The notes under the pieces are model-generated. The model had not been told where the DNA came from. It ran no database searches and saw only the letters and a list, made by a program, of their open reading frames with translations. From Rhodoferax sp. (GTDB taxonomy: Bacteria > Pseudomonadota > Gammaproteobacteria > Burkholderiales > Burkholderiaceae_C), in NCBI GenBank assembly GCA_026224975.1, contig JAMFRW010000285.1:1-39670 (forward strand): a stretch of 39,670 nucleotides of DNA, given 5' to 3'. This document shows, one piece after another, positions 16,809-25,670 of this stretch; within the stretch, counting starts at the first letter, position 1, and every line of letters starts with the position of its first letter. Made by a program: the position numbers and the translations under genes.

Positions 16809-19800
16809 ATGTTCGACCACATCGTCATCGGCGGTGGTTCGGCCGGTTGCGTGCTTGCGGCCCGCCTGAGCGAAGACTCCGCGGTGCGTGTGTGCCTGCT
16901 CGAAGCCGGGCCGGCGGACAACAGCATGCTGATCCAGTGCCCCGGCGGCCTCGCCTTGCTGGCAAAGACGGGGCGCGCCAACTGGGGATTCGAGACTGTG
17001 CCGCAGCCGGGGCTCAATGGCCGCCGCGGCTACCAGCCGCGCGGCAAGGTGCTGGGCGGCTCGAGCTCGATCAACGCGATGATCTACCTGCGCGGCCCGC
17101 GCGAAGACTATGACCATTGGGCCGCGCTCGGCAACACCGGCTGGGGCTACGACGAGCTGCTTCCGTACTTCCGCAAAGCCGAGAACAACGAGCGCGGCGA
17201 AGATGCGTTTCATGGGGTGGGCGGCCCACTCAACGTGATGGACCTGATGAGCCCGAACCGCTTCGGCCCGGTCTTCGTGGAAGCGGCGCAGCAAGCGGGC
17301 TACCGCCTCAATGCCGACTTCAACGGCGCGGTTGAGGAAGGCGCCGGCCTCTACCAGGTGACGCAGAAGAACGGCGAGCGCTACAGCGCCGCCAAGGCCT
17401 ACATCACGCCGAACCTTTCGCGGCCGAACCTGCAGGTGGTGACCGGCGCGCACACCACGCGCATCCTGATGGAAGGCCGGCGCGCGGTCGGCGTGGAAGT
17501 GCGCATCGGCCCCGAGACGAAGCAATTCCACGCGAGCCGCGAAGTGCTGCTCTGCGCCGGCGCCCTGCAGTCACCGCAACTGCTGATGCTCTCCGGCATC
17601 GGCCCCGGTGCGCAATTGCAGCGGCACGGCATCGCCGTCGTTCACGACCTGCCCGGCGTGGGCGCGAACCTGCACGATCACGTCGATATGGTGCAGGTGG
17701 TGAACGCACCGAAGCTCACCGACTTGTTCGGCCTCTCGCCAAGGGGTGTGCTCAACATGGTCAAGGGCGCGCTCGAATGGCGGCGCACGCGCAAAGGGCT
17801 GCTGACAACCAACTTCGCCGAAGCCGGTGCCTTCATCAAGAGCCGGCCCGAAGAGGCCGTGCCCGATCTGCAACTGCACTTCGTCATCGGCAAGCTGCTG
17901 AACCACGGCCGCACCACCGTCTTCGGCCACGGCTACTCATGCCATGTGTGCCTGCTGCGGCCGCTGAGCCGCGGCAGCGTAGCGCTGGCGAGCGCCGACC
18001 CTCTTGTCGCGCCGCGGATCGACCCGAACTTTCTGGCCGAGCGCGACGATGTGGATCGCCTGGTGCGCGGATTCGTCGCGATGCGGCACATCCTCTCGCA
18101 GCCGGCCCTGGCGCGATATGGCGGTGAGGAATCGGCGGCTTCGGCGAAGGCGACCAGAACCGAGCAGATCGAAGCCTTCATCCGTGACCACGCCGACACC
18201 ATCTACCACCCGGTCGGCACCTGCCGCATGGGCAGCGGGCCACTCGATGTGGTCGGCAGCGACTTGCGCGTGCACGGCGTCGACGGGCTGCGCGTGGTCG
18301 ATGCTTCCATCATGCCGCGCATCGTCGGCGGCAACACCAACGCGCCGACCATCATGATCGCGGAGAAGGCGGCCGACATGATCCGGCGCGCGGCTGTCAT
18401 GCTCGCCGTCTTCCTTGTTGCCGCGATGGTGTCGCTGGCGGGTGCTTCGCCCACCGAGGCCCAAGCTCAGCCGTCAACACTCGCATCACCAACCGACCCG
18501 GCCGCATCGCCCCGCCCGAAGATCGCCCTCGTGCTCTCCGGCGGCGGTGCACGCGGCGGTGCGCACCTCGGCGTGCTCAAGGTGCTGGAAGAACTGCATG
18601 TGCCGATCGACCTGATCGTGGGCACCAGCGCTGGTGCCATCGTCGGCGCGGCGTATGCCACTGGCATGCCGCTGGCCGACATCGAGAAGGAGATGGGCAC
18701 GCTCAGCACCGCCACGCTGTTCCGAGACGTGGTGCGTGCCGATGTGCCACTGCGCCGCAAGGCCGACGACGAGATCAACTATGTGGGGCCGGAGATCGGC
18801 ATCGTCGCCGGCGGCCTCTCGCTGCCCAAGGGCGCTGTCGCCGGTGTGGCGCTCGAAGCGGTGTTGCGCCGCCTCACGGTGCGCCAGCAAAGCCGCGAAT
18901 TCGACAAGCTCCCCATCCCGTTCCGCGCCATCGCGACCGACCTCACCACCTCCGAGATGGTCGTGCTCGACCACGGCAACCTGGCGCAAGCGGTGCGCGC
19001 CAGCATGGCGATTCCGGCGGCGGTGAACCCGGTCGAACTCGACGGCCGGCTGCTGGTCGACGGCGGCGCAGTGCGCAACCTGCCGGTCGATGTGGCCCGA
19101 GCGATGGGCGCCGAGATCGTCATCGCGATCGACATCGGCACGCCGCTCCTGGCGCGCAACGAGATCACCTCGCTGGTCTCGGTCACCGACCAGATGCTGC
19201 GCATCATGACCAACAAGAACGTGGCGCAATCGCTGACCGAGTTGAAGGAGCGCGATGTGCTCATCACGCCCGATCTGCGCAAGGTCTCGACCGGTGACTT
19301 CGACCACCTGGAAGACGCTGCCAAGGCCGGCGAGGCCGCGGCGCGCGCCAAGGTGGGCGTGCTCGCGCCCTACCGCATCGAAGCCGCCGAATACGCGAGC
19401 CTGCTGAGCCTGCGCTCGACCATCGCGCATGCAAAGGCCGAGCCCATCGAGGCCATCCGCGTGACCGGCGTGAAGCGCGTCAACCCCGATTCGATCGTGG
19501 CGGCCATGCGCTCGGCCATCGGCCAGCCCTACGACGCGGCCACGCTCGACGACGACATGAAGCGCATCTACGGCCGCGGCGATTTCGAGCGGGTGAGCTA
19601 TTCCTTCACCGACGATCCAGGCAAGGGCCGCGTGCTCACCGCCGACGTGAGCGAAAAATCCTGGGGCCCGAACTACCTGCGCTTCGGGCTGGCGATGTCG
19701 TCCGACTTTGCCGGCAACTCCTACTTCAACCTGCTCGCCACGCACCGCTGGACCTGGCTCAACTCGCTGGGCGGCGAGTGGCGCAACGACCTGCAGATCG

Positions 19801-20630
19801 GCCGCACCGACCGCGTGCGCACCGAGTGGTACCAGCCGCTCAGCTCGGCGCAGCGCTGGTTCGTGGCCGCCAACCTGCAGACCGAACGCGAGCCCTTCGA
19901 CCTTTATGACAGTGGCGTGCGCATCGCCCGCTACCGGCGTGCCACCTATGGCGGCGGGCTGGATGTGGGCGTGCCCATCGGCGTGCTCGGCGAGGTTCGA
20001 TTGGGCTTGATGCGCGGCCAGCTCAAGGTGCGCACCGACACCGGCGTGATCTCCGGCTCCGACATCATCCCCAACGCCGACACCGGCGGCGCGCAAGCCC
20101 GCTTGCGGCTGGACACGCTGGACAGCGTCAACTTCCCGCGCTCGGGCTATGCGGTGGATGCGCTCCTCTACAACTCGCGCAAGGCCCTGGGCGCGAGCGA
20201 CAACTACACCAAGCTATCGCTAGCCATGCGCGGCGCCATCAGCACCGGCCCGCACACGCTACGCGTCGCGCTGCAGGGCGCCAAGAGCCTGGGCAGCAAC
20301 GACCTGCCCGACTACGAACTCTTTTCGCTCGGCGGCTTCCTGCAGCTCTCGGGCTACAAGACCGGCGAGCTGCTGGGACGCGAGCTGACCTTCGGCCGGC
20401 TGGTCTACAACTACCGCATCGCCACGCCGGGCTTCCTCGACGGCGCCTACGTGGGCGTCTCGGCCGAGGCCGGGCGCATCGGCGATGCGGTGACCGGCGC
20501 CGATGCCACCACCCGCCACGCCGGCTCGCTGTATGTGGCGCTCGACACGCCGATCGGTCCCGTCTACCTGGCCTACGGCCGCGCCAGCGGGCGCAACCAG
20601 GCGCTGTATTTCTTCCTCGGCCAGCCCTGA
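16809..20630 (+). CDS. Continuous GMC oxidoreductase - patatin/beta-barrel fusion frame
   Basis: One uninterrupted 1273-codon frame joins two complete proteins. Residues 1-~527 are a GMC flavoprotein of the choline/alcohol dehydrogenase type. They hold the FAD site [21 protein letters not shown] signature [13 protein letters not shown], second signature [16 protein letters not shown], His467 in [10 protein letters not shown] and Asn511 in GGNTNAPT. The conserved GMC ending EKAADMI is present but no stop follows. Instead come RR, a hydrophobic signal-peptide stretch and then a patatin lipase with POTRA and barrel (see the entry at 18378). GMC enzymes here are usually ~530-550 residues and stand alone. 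Either the stop was lost, making a fusion or a readthrough product, or a sequencing error hides it. The gene follows the PLD gene by 19 bp and may be co-transcribed. Confidence 0.75.
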   Translation: MFDHIVIGGGSAGCVLAARLSEDSAVRVCLLEAGPADNSMLIQCPGGLALLAKTGRANWGFETVPQPGLNGRRGYQPRGKVLGGSSSINAMIYLRGPREDYDHWAALGNTGWGYDELLPYFRKAENNERGEDAFHGVGGPLNVMDLMSPNRFGPVFVEAAQQAGYRLNADFNGAVEEGAGLYQVTQKNGERYSAAKAYITPNLSRPNLQVVTGAHTTRILMEGRRAVGVEVRIGPETKQFHASREVLLCAGALQSPQLLMLSGIGPGAQLQRHGIAVVHDLPGVGANLHDHVDMVQVVNAPKLTDLFGLSPRGVLNMVKGALEWRRTRKGLLTTNFAEAGAFIKSRPEEAVPDLQLHFVIGKLLNHGRTTVFGHGYSCHVCLLRPLSRGSVALASADPLVAPRIDPNFLAERDDVDRLVRGFVAMRHILSQPALARYGGEESAASAKATRTEQIEAFIRDHADTIYHPVGTCRMGSGPLDVVGSDLRVHGVDGLRVVDASIMPRIVGGNTNAPTIMIAEKAADMIRRAAVMLAVFLVAAMVSLAGASPTEAQAQPSTLASPTDPAASPRPKIALVLSGGGARGGAHLGVLKVLEELHVPIDLIVGTSAGAIVGAAYATGMPLADIEKEMGTLSTATLFRDVVRADVPLRRKADDEINYVGPEIGIVAGGLSLPKGAVAGVALEAVLRRLTVRQQSREFDKLPIPFRAIATDLTTSEMVVLDHGNLAQAVRASMAIPAAVNPVELDGRLLVDGGAVRNLPVDVARAMGAEIVIAIDIGTPLLARNEITSLVSVTDQMLRIMTNKNVAQSLTELKERDVLITPDLRKVSTGDFDHLEDAAKAGEAAARAKVGVLAPYRIEAAEYASLLSLRSTIAHAKAEPIEAIRVTGVKRVNPDSIVAAMRSAIGQPYDAATLDDDMKRIYGRGDFERVSYSFTDDPGKGRVLTADVSEKSWGPNYLRFGLAMSSDFAGNSYFNLLATHRWTWLNSLGGEWRNDLQIGRTDRVRTEWYQPLSSAQRWFVAANLQTEREPFDLYDSGVRIARYRRATYGGGLDVGVPIGVLGEVRLGLMRGQLKVRTDTGVISGSDIIPNADTGGAQARLRLDTLDSVNFPRSGYAVDALLYNSRKALGASDNYTKLSLAMRGAISTGPHTLRVALQGAKSLGSNDLPDYELFSLGGFLQLSGYKTGELLGRELTFGRLVYNYRIATPGFLDGAYVGVSAEAGRIGDAVTGADATTRHAGSLYVALDTPIGPVYLAYGRASGRNQALYFFLGQP
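18378..20630 (+). CDS. Patatin-like phospholipase with POTRA and beta-barrel (type Vd, PlpD-like), internal start
   Basis: Translation from the in-frame ATG 18378 gives a 750-residue protein with a typical signal peptide ([18 protein letters not shown], cleavage near AQA). A GGAGAAGG ribosome-binding site lies 8 bases upstream, inside the GMC coding sequence. The patatin domain has the oxyanion motif GGGARG (residues 55-60), nucleophile elbow GTSAGA with Ser84, and the DGG dyad with Asp228. A POTRA-like module spans ~358-427, and the rest is a beta barrel ending in an aromatic FFLGQP strand of outer-membrane type. This is the layout of PlpD (type Vd autotransporter) that places a lipase at the cell surface. 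Because the same frame continues from the GMC enzyme, separate initiation here is an inference; it is the version most likely to be exported. Confidence 0.78.
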   Translation: MIRRAAVMLAVFLVAAMVSLAGASPTEAQAQPSTLASPTDPAASPRPKIALVLSGGGARGGAHLGVLKVLEELHVPIDLIVGTSAGAIVGAAYATGMPLADIEKEMGTLSTATLFRDVVRADVPLRRKADDEINYVGPEIGIVAGGLSLPKGAVAGVALEAVLRRLTVRQQSREFDKLPIPFRAIATDLTTSEMVVLDHGNLAQAVRASMAIPAAVNPVELDGRLLVDGGAVRNLPVDVARAMGAEIVIAIDIGTPLLARNEITSLVSVTDQMLRIMTNKNVAQSLTELKERDVLITPDLRKVSTGDFDHLEDAAKAGEAAARAKVGVLAPYRIEAAEYASLLSLRSTIAHAKAEPIEAIRVTGVKRVNPDSIVAAMRSAIGQPYDAATLDDDMKRIYGRGDFERVSYSFTDDPGKGRVLTADVSEKSWGPNYLRFGLAMSSDFAGNSYFNLLATHRWTWLNSLGGEWRNDLQIGRTDRVRTEWYQPLSSAQRWFVAANLQTEREPFDLYDSGVRIARYRRATYGGGLDVGVPIGVLGEVRLGLMRGQLKVRTDTGVISGSDIIPNADTGGAQARLRLDTLDSVNFPRSGYAVDALLYNSRKALGASDNYTKLSLAMRGAISTGPHTLRVALQGAKSLGSNDLPDYELFSLGGFLQLSGYKTGELLGRELTFGRLVYNYRIATPGFLDGAYVGVSAEAGRIGDAVTGADATTRHAGSLYVALDTPIGPVYLAYGRASGRNQALYFFLGQP

Positions 20631-20685
20631 TCCGGCGCGGCGAGAATAGGCCCCAATTCGTCATCGAACCTTACCGGAGCAGACC

Positions 20686-21792
<1,107 letters not shown>

Positions 21793-22008
21793 GCGTGTTG
21801 CTTCATTGCGCTCGTCGCGTTTGTCGCACTCGTCGTTTGGTGCGCGCACGGTCGCGGGCGGGTGCCTGTGGCTCTTCCCCCTCGACACCACCACCGTATC
21901 GGGGGCTCAGGCTCTTCCCCACGGACGAACCGCCGGCTGTTGCAAGGCCGGGGCGGAGGGGGGGCCAGGCGCATGGGCGGCGCTGAGCATCGCAGTGCAG
22001 CCGGGGCA

Positions 22009-22028
22009 GTCTGCCGTACCCGGCAGAC
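22009..22028. repeat. Perfect 8-bp hairpin GTCTGCCG / CGGCAGAC
   Basis: GTCTGCCG (22009-22016), loop TACC, CGGCAGAC (22021-22028). It is one of two hairpins enclosed by the larger inverted repeat. Confidence 0.6.
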
Positions 22029-22045
22029 CGGCGAGAAGGATTTAT

Positions 22046-22070
22046 GCAATTCCGCGTTCAGCGGAATTGC
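22046..22070. repeat. Perfect 10-bp hairpin GCAATTCCGC / GCGGAATTGC
   Basis: GCAATTCCGC (22046-22055), loop GTTCA (22056-22060), GCGGAATTGC (22061-22070). It is the strongest stem in the interval. There is no T-run after it, so it is not a classical terminator. Confidence 0.65.
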
Positions 22071-22243
22071 GAAGCCATCGCAGCCGCCCGGCGGAGCGAG
22101 AAGCGCAAGGAACCCGTAGCGCAGCGAAGGGCGCCGCCGCTGCGCCTGGGCGCCCCTCCGCCCCGGCCTTGCCGCGCCAAGCTCCCCAAGAATTGCCGCG
22201 CTAACCTCCAACCCATCAGCAATAAATTCGAGCACCGAACACC

Positions 22244-23098
22244 ATGCAAGGCATCCGCACCCTCACCACCCTCAGCGAACACGCCTGCTTCGGCGGCGTG
22301 CAGGGCTTCTACGAGCATGACTCGACCGAGACCGGCACGAAGATGAAGTTCGGCGTGTTCGTGCCGCCGCAGGCCAAGAACGGGCCGGTGCCGGTGCTGT
22401 TTTACCTGGCGGGCCTCACCTGCTCCGAAGAAACTTTTGCCATCAAAGCCGGCGCGCAGCGGCACGCGGCCGAGCACGGCCTGATCCTCGTCACGCCCGA
22501 CACCAGCCCGCGCAACACCGGCGTCGAAGGGGCCGATGCGGCGTGGGATTTCGGCACCGCTGCCGGCTTCTACCTCGACGCGACCGAAGCGCCGTGGAGC
22601 GCCAACTGGCGCATGGAAAGCTATGTGACGCGCGAACTGCGTGCGCTGGTGCTCGAGCACTTCGAAGCGCGCGACGACCGCATCGGCCTCTTCGGGCATT
22701 CGATGGGCGGGCACGGCGCGTTGACGCTGGCGCTCAACCACCCGGGGCTCTATCAAAGTGTCTCGGCTTTTGCGCCGATTGCCGCGCCAATGCAATGCCC
22801 CTGGGGGCTGAAGGCGTTCAGCGGCTATCTGGGCAACGACCGCAAGGCCTGGGCGCGGCATGACGCGACGGAGCTGATCAAATCCGGCGCCCGTGTGCCA
22901 CCCTTGTTGATCGACCAGGGCCTGGCCGACAAATTCCTCGCCGAGCAACTGCACCCCGAACTCTTCGAAGCCGCCTGCGCCGCGGCCGGCCAGCCGCTCA
23001 CTTTGCGCCAGCACGAGGGCTACGACCACGGCTACTACTTCATCTCGACTTTCATGGCCGACCACATCGCGCACCACGCGGCGATCTTGAACGCTTGA
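22244..23098 (+). CDS. fghA: S-formylglutathione hydrolase
   Basis: A 284-residue esterase-D-type hydrolase that splits S-formylglutathione into formate and glutathione, completing formaldehyde detoxification after FrmA. Visible motifs are [21 protein letters not shown] (characteristic of this enzyme), [13 protein letters not shown] with nucleophile Ser153, the acid in [11 protein letters not shown] and the catalytic His in YDHGYYFI. Length and motif order match E. coli FrmB/YeiG and human ESD. It starts at ATG 22244 and ends at a TGA 17 bp before the next gene's ATG. A single-gene transcript or co-transcription with the VF530 gene is likely. Confidence 0.94.
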   Translation: MQGIRTLTTLSEHACFGGVQGFYEHDSTETGTKMKFGVFVPPQAKNGPVPVLFYLAGLTCSEETFAIKAGAQRHAAEHGLILVTPDTSPRNTGVEGADAAWDFGTAAGFYLDATEAPWSANWRMESYVTRELRALVLEHFEARDDRIGLFGHSMGGHGALTLALNHPGLYQSVSAFAPIAAPMQCPWGLKAFSGYLGNDRKAWARHDATELIKSGARVPPLLIDQGLADKFLAEQLHPELFEAACAAAGQPLTLRQHEGYDHGYYFISTFMADHIAHHAAILNA

Positions 23099-23115
23099 GC
23101 GGTTCGGCTGAAGAC

Positions 23116-23430
23116 ATGAGCGCGACGGACTCCGTTCCACCTCTGCCACCGGTCGCCGAAGCCGGCGCCGAAACCGCGTCCGACAAAGCCGTGCAGCCGC
23201 AGCGGCGCAACCCGCTGCACGGCCTGACGCTGGAGGCGATGCTGACCGAGCTGGTCGAGCACTTCGGCTGGCCGGAGCTGGGCGCGCGCGTCCACATCCG
23301 CAGCTTCAACCTCGACCCGAGCATCGCATCCAGCCTCAAGTTCCTGCGCAAGACGCCGTGGGCGCGGGAGAAGGTCGAGGGCTTGTACCTGTTCATGAAG
23401 CGCGAGCAGGCGCGCGACAAGCCTCGCTGA
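23116..23430 (+). CDS. VF530 family protein (DUF2132)
   Basis: A 104-residue protein with a variable, acidic/alanine-rich N terminus (~1-35) and a conserved core from [20 protein letters not shown] to [18 protein letters not shown]. The core is the VF530/DUF2132 signature. A solution structure of the Vibrio homologue exists and members are proposed to bind DNA; no cellular role is established. ATG 23116 is preferred over ATG 23095, which would overlap the fghA stop. It follows fghA closely, so it may ride on that transcript. Confidence 0.83.
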   Translation: MSATDSVPPLPPVAEAGAETASDKAVQPQRRNPLHGLTLEAMLTELVEHFGWPELGARVHIRSFNLDPSIASSLKFLRKTPWAREKVEGLYLFMKREQARDKPR

Positions 23431-23515
23431 CAGCGTGCCGCCGCTGCTTGCGGCGCGCCGCTGCCGAACTTGCCTCGGCCCCGGCCTGACATCGTTAGTA
23501 TTGACATTTCTTCAT

Positions 23516-23546
23516 TTGACGATTTCTTTGGATGTATCGTAAGATA
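23516..23546 (+). promoter_or_regulatory. Promoter with overlapping dyad upstream of the PadR gene
   Basis: TTGACG (23516-23521) and TAAGAT (23540-23545), 18 bp apart, fit a sigma-70 promoter. The -10 box lies in the dyad TATC-GTAA-GATA (23535-23546). A second small dyad, ATCTT-A-AAGAT (23560-23570), covers the ribosome-binding region. The stretch is AT-rich, unlike its surroundings. Placement suits autoregulation by the PadR product. Confidence 0.55.
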
Positions 23547-23571
23547 TGTTTTTCAACCCATCTTAAAGATC

Positions 23572-24315
23572 ATGAACCCCTTCTTCGACCGCGTTCGCAA
23601 CGCCTTTCATCACCATCATCGCCACTACCACCAACACCACGCCGGCCGCCACGGCGGCTCGCATGGCTTCGGCTTCGGGTTCGGCAGCTCGCACGGCTTT
23701 CCCGGCGACTTGCTCCGGGGCGGCGGCGGGCTGGGCCGCGGGCGCAAGCTCGGCTCGACCGACCTGCAACTGCTGCTGCTCGCGCTCCTCGCCGAAAAAC
23801 CCAGCCATGGCTACGAGCTCATCAAGGCGCTCGACGAGCGTTCCAACGGCTACTACGCGCCCAGCCCCGGCATGGTCTACCCGGCCCTCACCTATCTGGA
23901 AGAAATCGGCCATGCCAGCGTCGAAGCGCAAGGCACCAAGAAGCTCTACCAGATCACCGAAGCCGGCCTGACACACCTGGAAGGCCAGCGCGCCAAGGTC
24001 GATTCGCTGCTGGAGCAGCTTGCCTGGATCGGCCAGCGCATGGACGACGTTCGCCGCGCCATGGCCAGCCATTCGGGCGCCGACGAAGCGGAAGACGCGG
24101 GCGACTTCGACTCGCCGCATGCCTTCCCGGGCCGCGGACGTGGCCGCTCCGCCGCGGGCACGCCCGAAGTGCGCCAGGCGCGCCGCAACCTCAAGTCGGC
24201 GCTGATCGAAAAGACCGGCGCAACGGTTGCCGAACAGCGCCGCATCGCCGAGATCCTCGACCGCGCGGCGGCCGAAATCCGCGGTGAAAGTGCAAGCGAA
24301 GGCAGCGCCACGTAA
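23572..24315 (+). CDS. PadR-family regulator with His-rich N terminus (YqjI-like)
   Basis: A 247-residue regulator. Residues 13-41 hold 11 histidines (HHHHRHYHQHH and flanks) followed by Gly/Phe-rich repeats. Then comes a PadR winged-helix domain: LGSTDLQLLLLALLAEKPSHGYELIKAL (in two pieces) and PSPGMVYPALTYLEE. The C-terminal part is helical and dimer-forming in this family. A His-rich leader ahead of PadR is the layout of E. coli YqjI, which senses nickel/iron and represses the ferric reductase gene yqjH. Metal sensing here is inference from that likeness. ATG 23572 follows an A-rich site; the frame extends upstream to 23470 but crosses the promoter. The MFS gene follows after 10 bp, so the two form an operon. 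Confidence 0.87.
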   Translation: MNPFFDRVRNAFHHHHRHYHQHHAGRHGGSHGFGFGFGSSHGFPGDLLRGGGGLGRGRKLGSTDLQLLLLALLAEKPSHGYELIKALDERSNGYYAPSPGMVYPALTYLEEIGHASVEAQGTKKLYQITEAGLTHLEGQRAKVDSLLEQLAWIGQRMDDVRRAMASHSGADEAEDAGDFDSPHAFPGRGRGRSAAGTPEVRQARRNLKSALIEKTGATVAEQRRIAEILDRAAAEIRGESASEGSAT

Positions 24316-24325
24316 AGTCCCGCCC

Positions 24326-25597
24326 ATGAGTCTTGCACCTCCCGCGGCGGCGCCCGCATCGCGCTCTTTCGCCGCGATGCGGCACCCCGGCTACCGCGCT
24401 CACTTCGCGACCTACATGCTGGCCATGATGGCCGACAACATCGAGCATGTGATCAGCTACTGGATGATGTTCCAGAAGTTCCACTCGCCTGCGCTCGGCG
24501 GCTTCGCGGTGCTCTCGCACTGGCTGCCGTTCCTGGCGTTCTCGGTGCCGGTGGGCGCGCTGGCCGACCGCTTCGACCCGCGCCGCATCATCCAGTGCGG
24601 CATGCTGCTGTTCATCACCGCATCGCTCGGCTGGGGCTATTTTTTCGTCACCGACTCCCTGCAGATGTGGCACGCGATGCTGCTGCTGGTGATCCACGGC
24701 TGCGCCGGTGTTTTGTGGCAAACGTCCAGCCAATTGCTGCTGCACGACATCGTGCCGCCGGAGCAGTTGCAAAGCGCGGTGCGGCTGAATGCCACGGCGC
24801 GCTACCTCGGCATCCTCGTCGGGCCGGCCGTCGGCGGCGTGATGATGCTGGCGCTCGGGCCGGCGCATGGCATCCTGCTCAACACCGCGTATTACCTGCC
24901 GCTGCTGGTCTGGTTGTGGAAGGCACCTTACGGGCCGCGCTTTCGCACGGCGCTAGCCTCCGCGCCTAAGCGAGCCGTGCGTGGCCTCGCCGACATCGTG
25001 CAGACCGCGCGCGACATCGCCGGCCAGCCAGTGATCGTCTCGATGACGCTGCTCGCCGGTGCCGCCTCGTTCTTCATCGGCAACAGCTACCAGGCGCAGA
25101 TGCCGAGCTTCGCCCAAGACCTCGGCCACGGTGATCCGGGCACCTCGTACAGCATGCTGCTCGCGGCCGATGCGGCGGGCGCGCTCATCGCCGGCGTGCT
25201 GCTGGAAAGCTCTGGCCTGCTGCGCCCCAATCCGCGCACCGCCCTGTTGTTGGCGATGATCTGGTGCGGCGCGCTCGCCTGCTTCGCGGGCACGCGCAGC
25301 TACCCGCTGGCGCTCGTGCTGCTCTTCGTCGCCGGCTTCTTCGAACTCTCGTTCGGCAGCATGGCGCAGACGCTGGTGCAGCTCAATGCGCCTGCTGCCA
25401 TGCGCGGGCGGGTGATCGGGCTCTACAACATGTCGGCCCTCGGCATGCGGGCGTTCAGCGGCATCACCGTCGGGCTGGCGGGGAGTTGGCTGGGCGTGCA
25501 TGTGTCGCTGGCCGCATCGGCGCTGGTGCTACTGGCGCTGGTGGCCTTCGTCACCTGGCACATGCGGCAGGTGGCACACAATGGCGCCGGCCCTTGA
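24326..25597 (+). CDS. MFS efflux protein (EntS/MFS_3-like)
   Basis: A 423-residue, 12-helix major facilitator. The N-terminal half has MLAMMADNIEHVISYWMMFQ, a loop GALADRFDPRRIIQ (motif A-like, after helix 2) and LNATARYLGILVGPAVGG (a motif-C-like segment). The tail ends in VTWHMRQ. This set resembles the MFS_3 group that includes enterobactin exporter EntS and various efflux pumps. The substrate cannot be named. It begins 10 bp after the PadR gene and is very likely regulated by it. If that regulator senses metals, export of a metal, metallophore or chelator becomes a testable idea. Confidence 0.85.
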   Translation: MSLAPPAAAPASRSFAAMRHPGYRAHFATYMLAMMADNIEHVISYWMMFQKFHSPALGGFAVLSHWLPFLAFSVPVGALADRFDPRRIIQCGMLLFITASLGWGYFFVTDSLQMWHAMLLLVIHGCAGVLWQTSSQLLLHDIVPPEQLQSAVRLNATARYLGILVGPAVGGVMMLALGPAHGILLNTAYYLPLLVWLWKAPYGPRFRTALASAPKRAVRGLADIVQTARDIAGQPVIVSMTLLAGAASFFIGNSYQAQMPSFAQDLGHGDPGTSYSMLLAADAAGALIAGVLLESSGLLRPNPRTALLLAMIWCGALACFAGTRSYPLALVLLFVAGFFELSFGSMAQTLVQLNAPAAMRGRVIGLYNMSALGMRAFSGITVGLAGSWLGVHVSLAASALVLLALVAFVTWHMRQVAHNGAGP

Positions 25598-25670
25598 TCG
25601 CCCTCGCGTCCCACTCGCGTGACACGTACGGGCCGCTCGCTCCTGTCGACCAATCCAACCGGCTGCTGTC

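Larger units (their letters stand above)
21943..22171. repeat. Inverted-repeat element with 19-bp perfect terminal arms
   Basis: The left arm CAAGGCCGGGGCGGAGGGG (21943-21961) is the exact reverse complement of 22153-22171. Similarity continues inward: the left side through GCGCATGGGCGGCGC matches the right side GCGCCGCCGCTGCGCC imperfectly, giving arms of roughly 45 bp. Two further perfect hairpins lie inside. No transposase frame is present, so a MITE-like, REP-composite or structured-RNA element is possible. It sits inside what is normally a tight frmA-fghA unit. Confidence 0.65.
21793..22243. other. 451-bp gene-free interval between frmA and fghA
   Basis: I find no convincing coding sequence here. 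Open frames across it have arginine- and proline-rich, family-less translations. Its distinctive content is a long inverted-repeat element with internal hairpins (entries at 21943, 22009 and 22046). An fghA ribosome-binding site is weak. A promoter for fghA must lie here if the element blocks readthrough from frmA. Confidence 0.6.

Noticed and set aside
18486-20096. Minus-strand 536-codon frame opposite the patatin protein
   Set aside because: Low-complexity His/Ala/Gly composition and no start signals; the plus strand carries clear patatin motifs.
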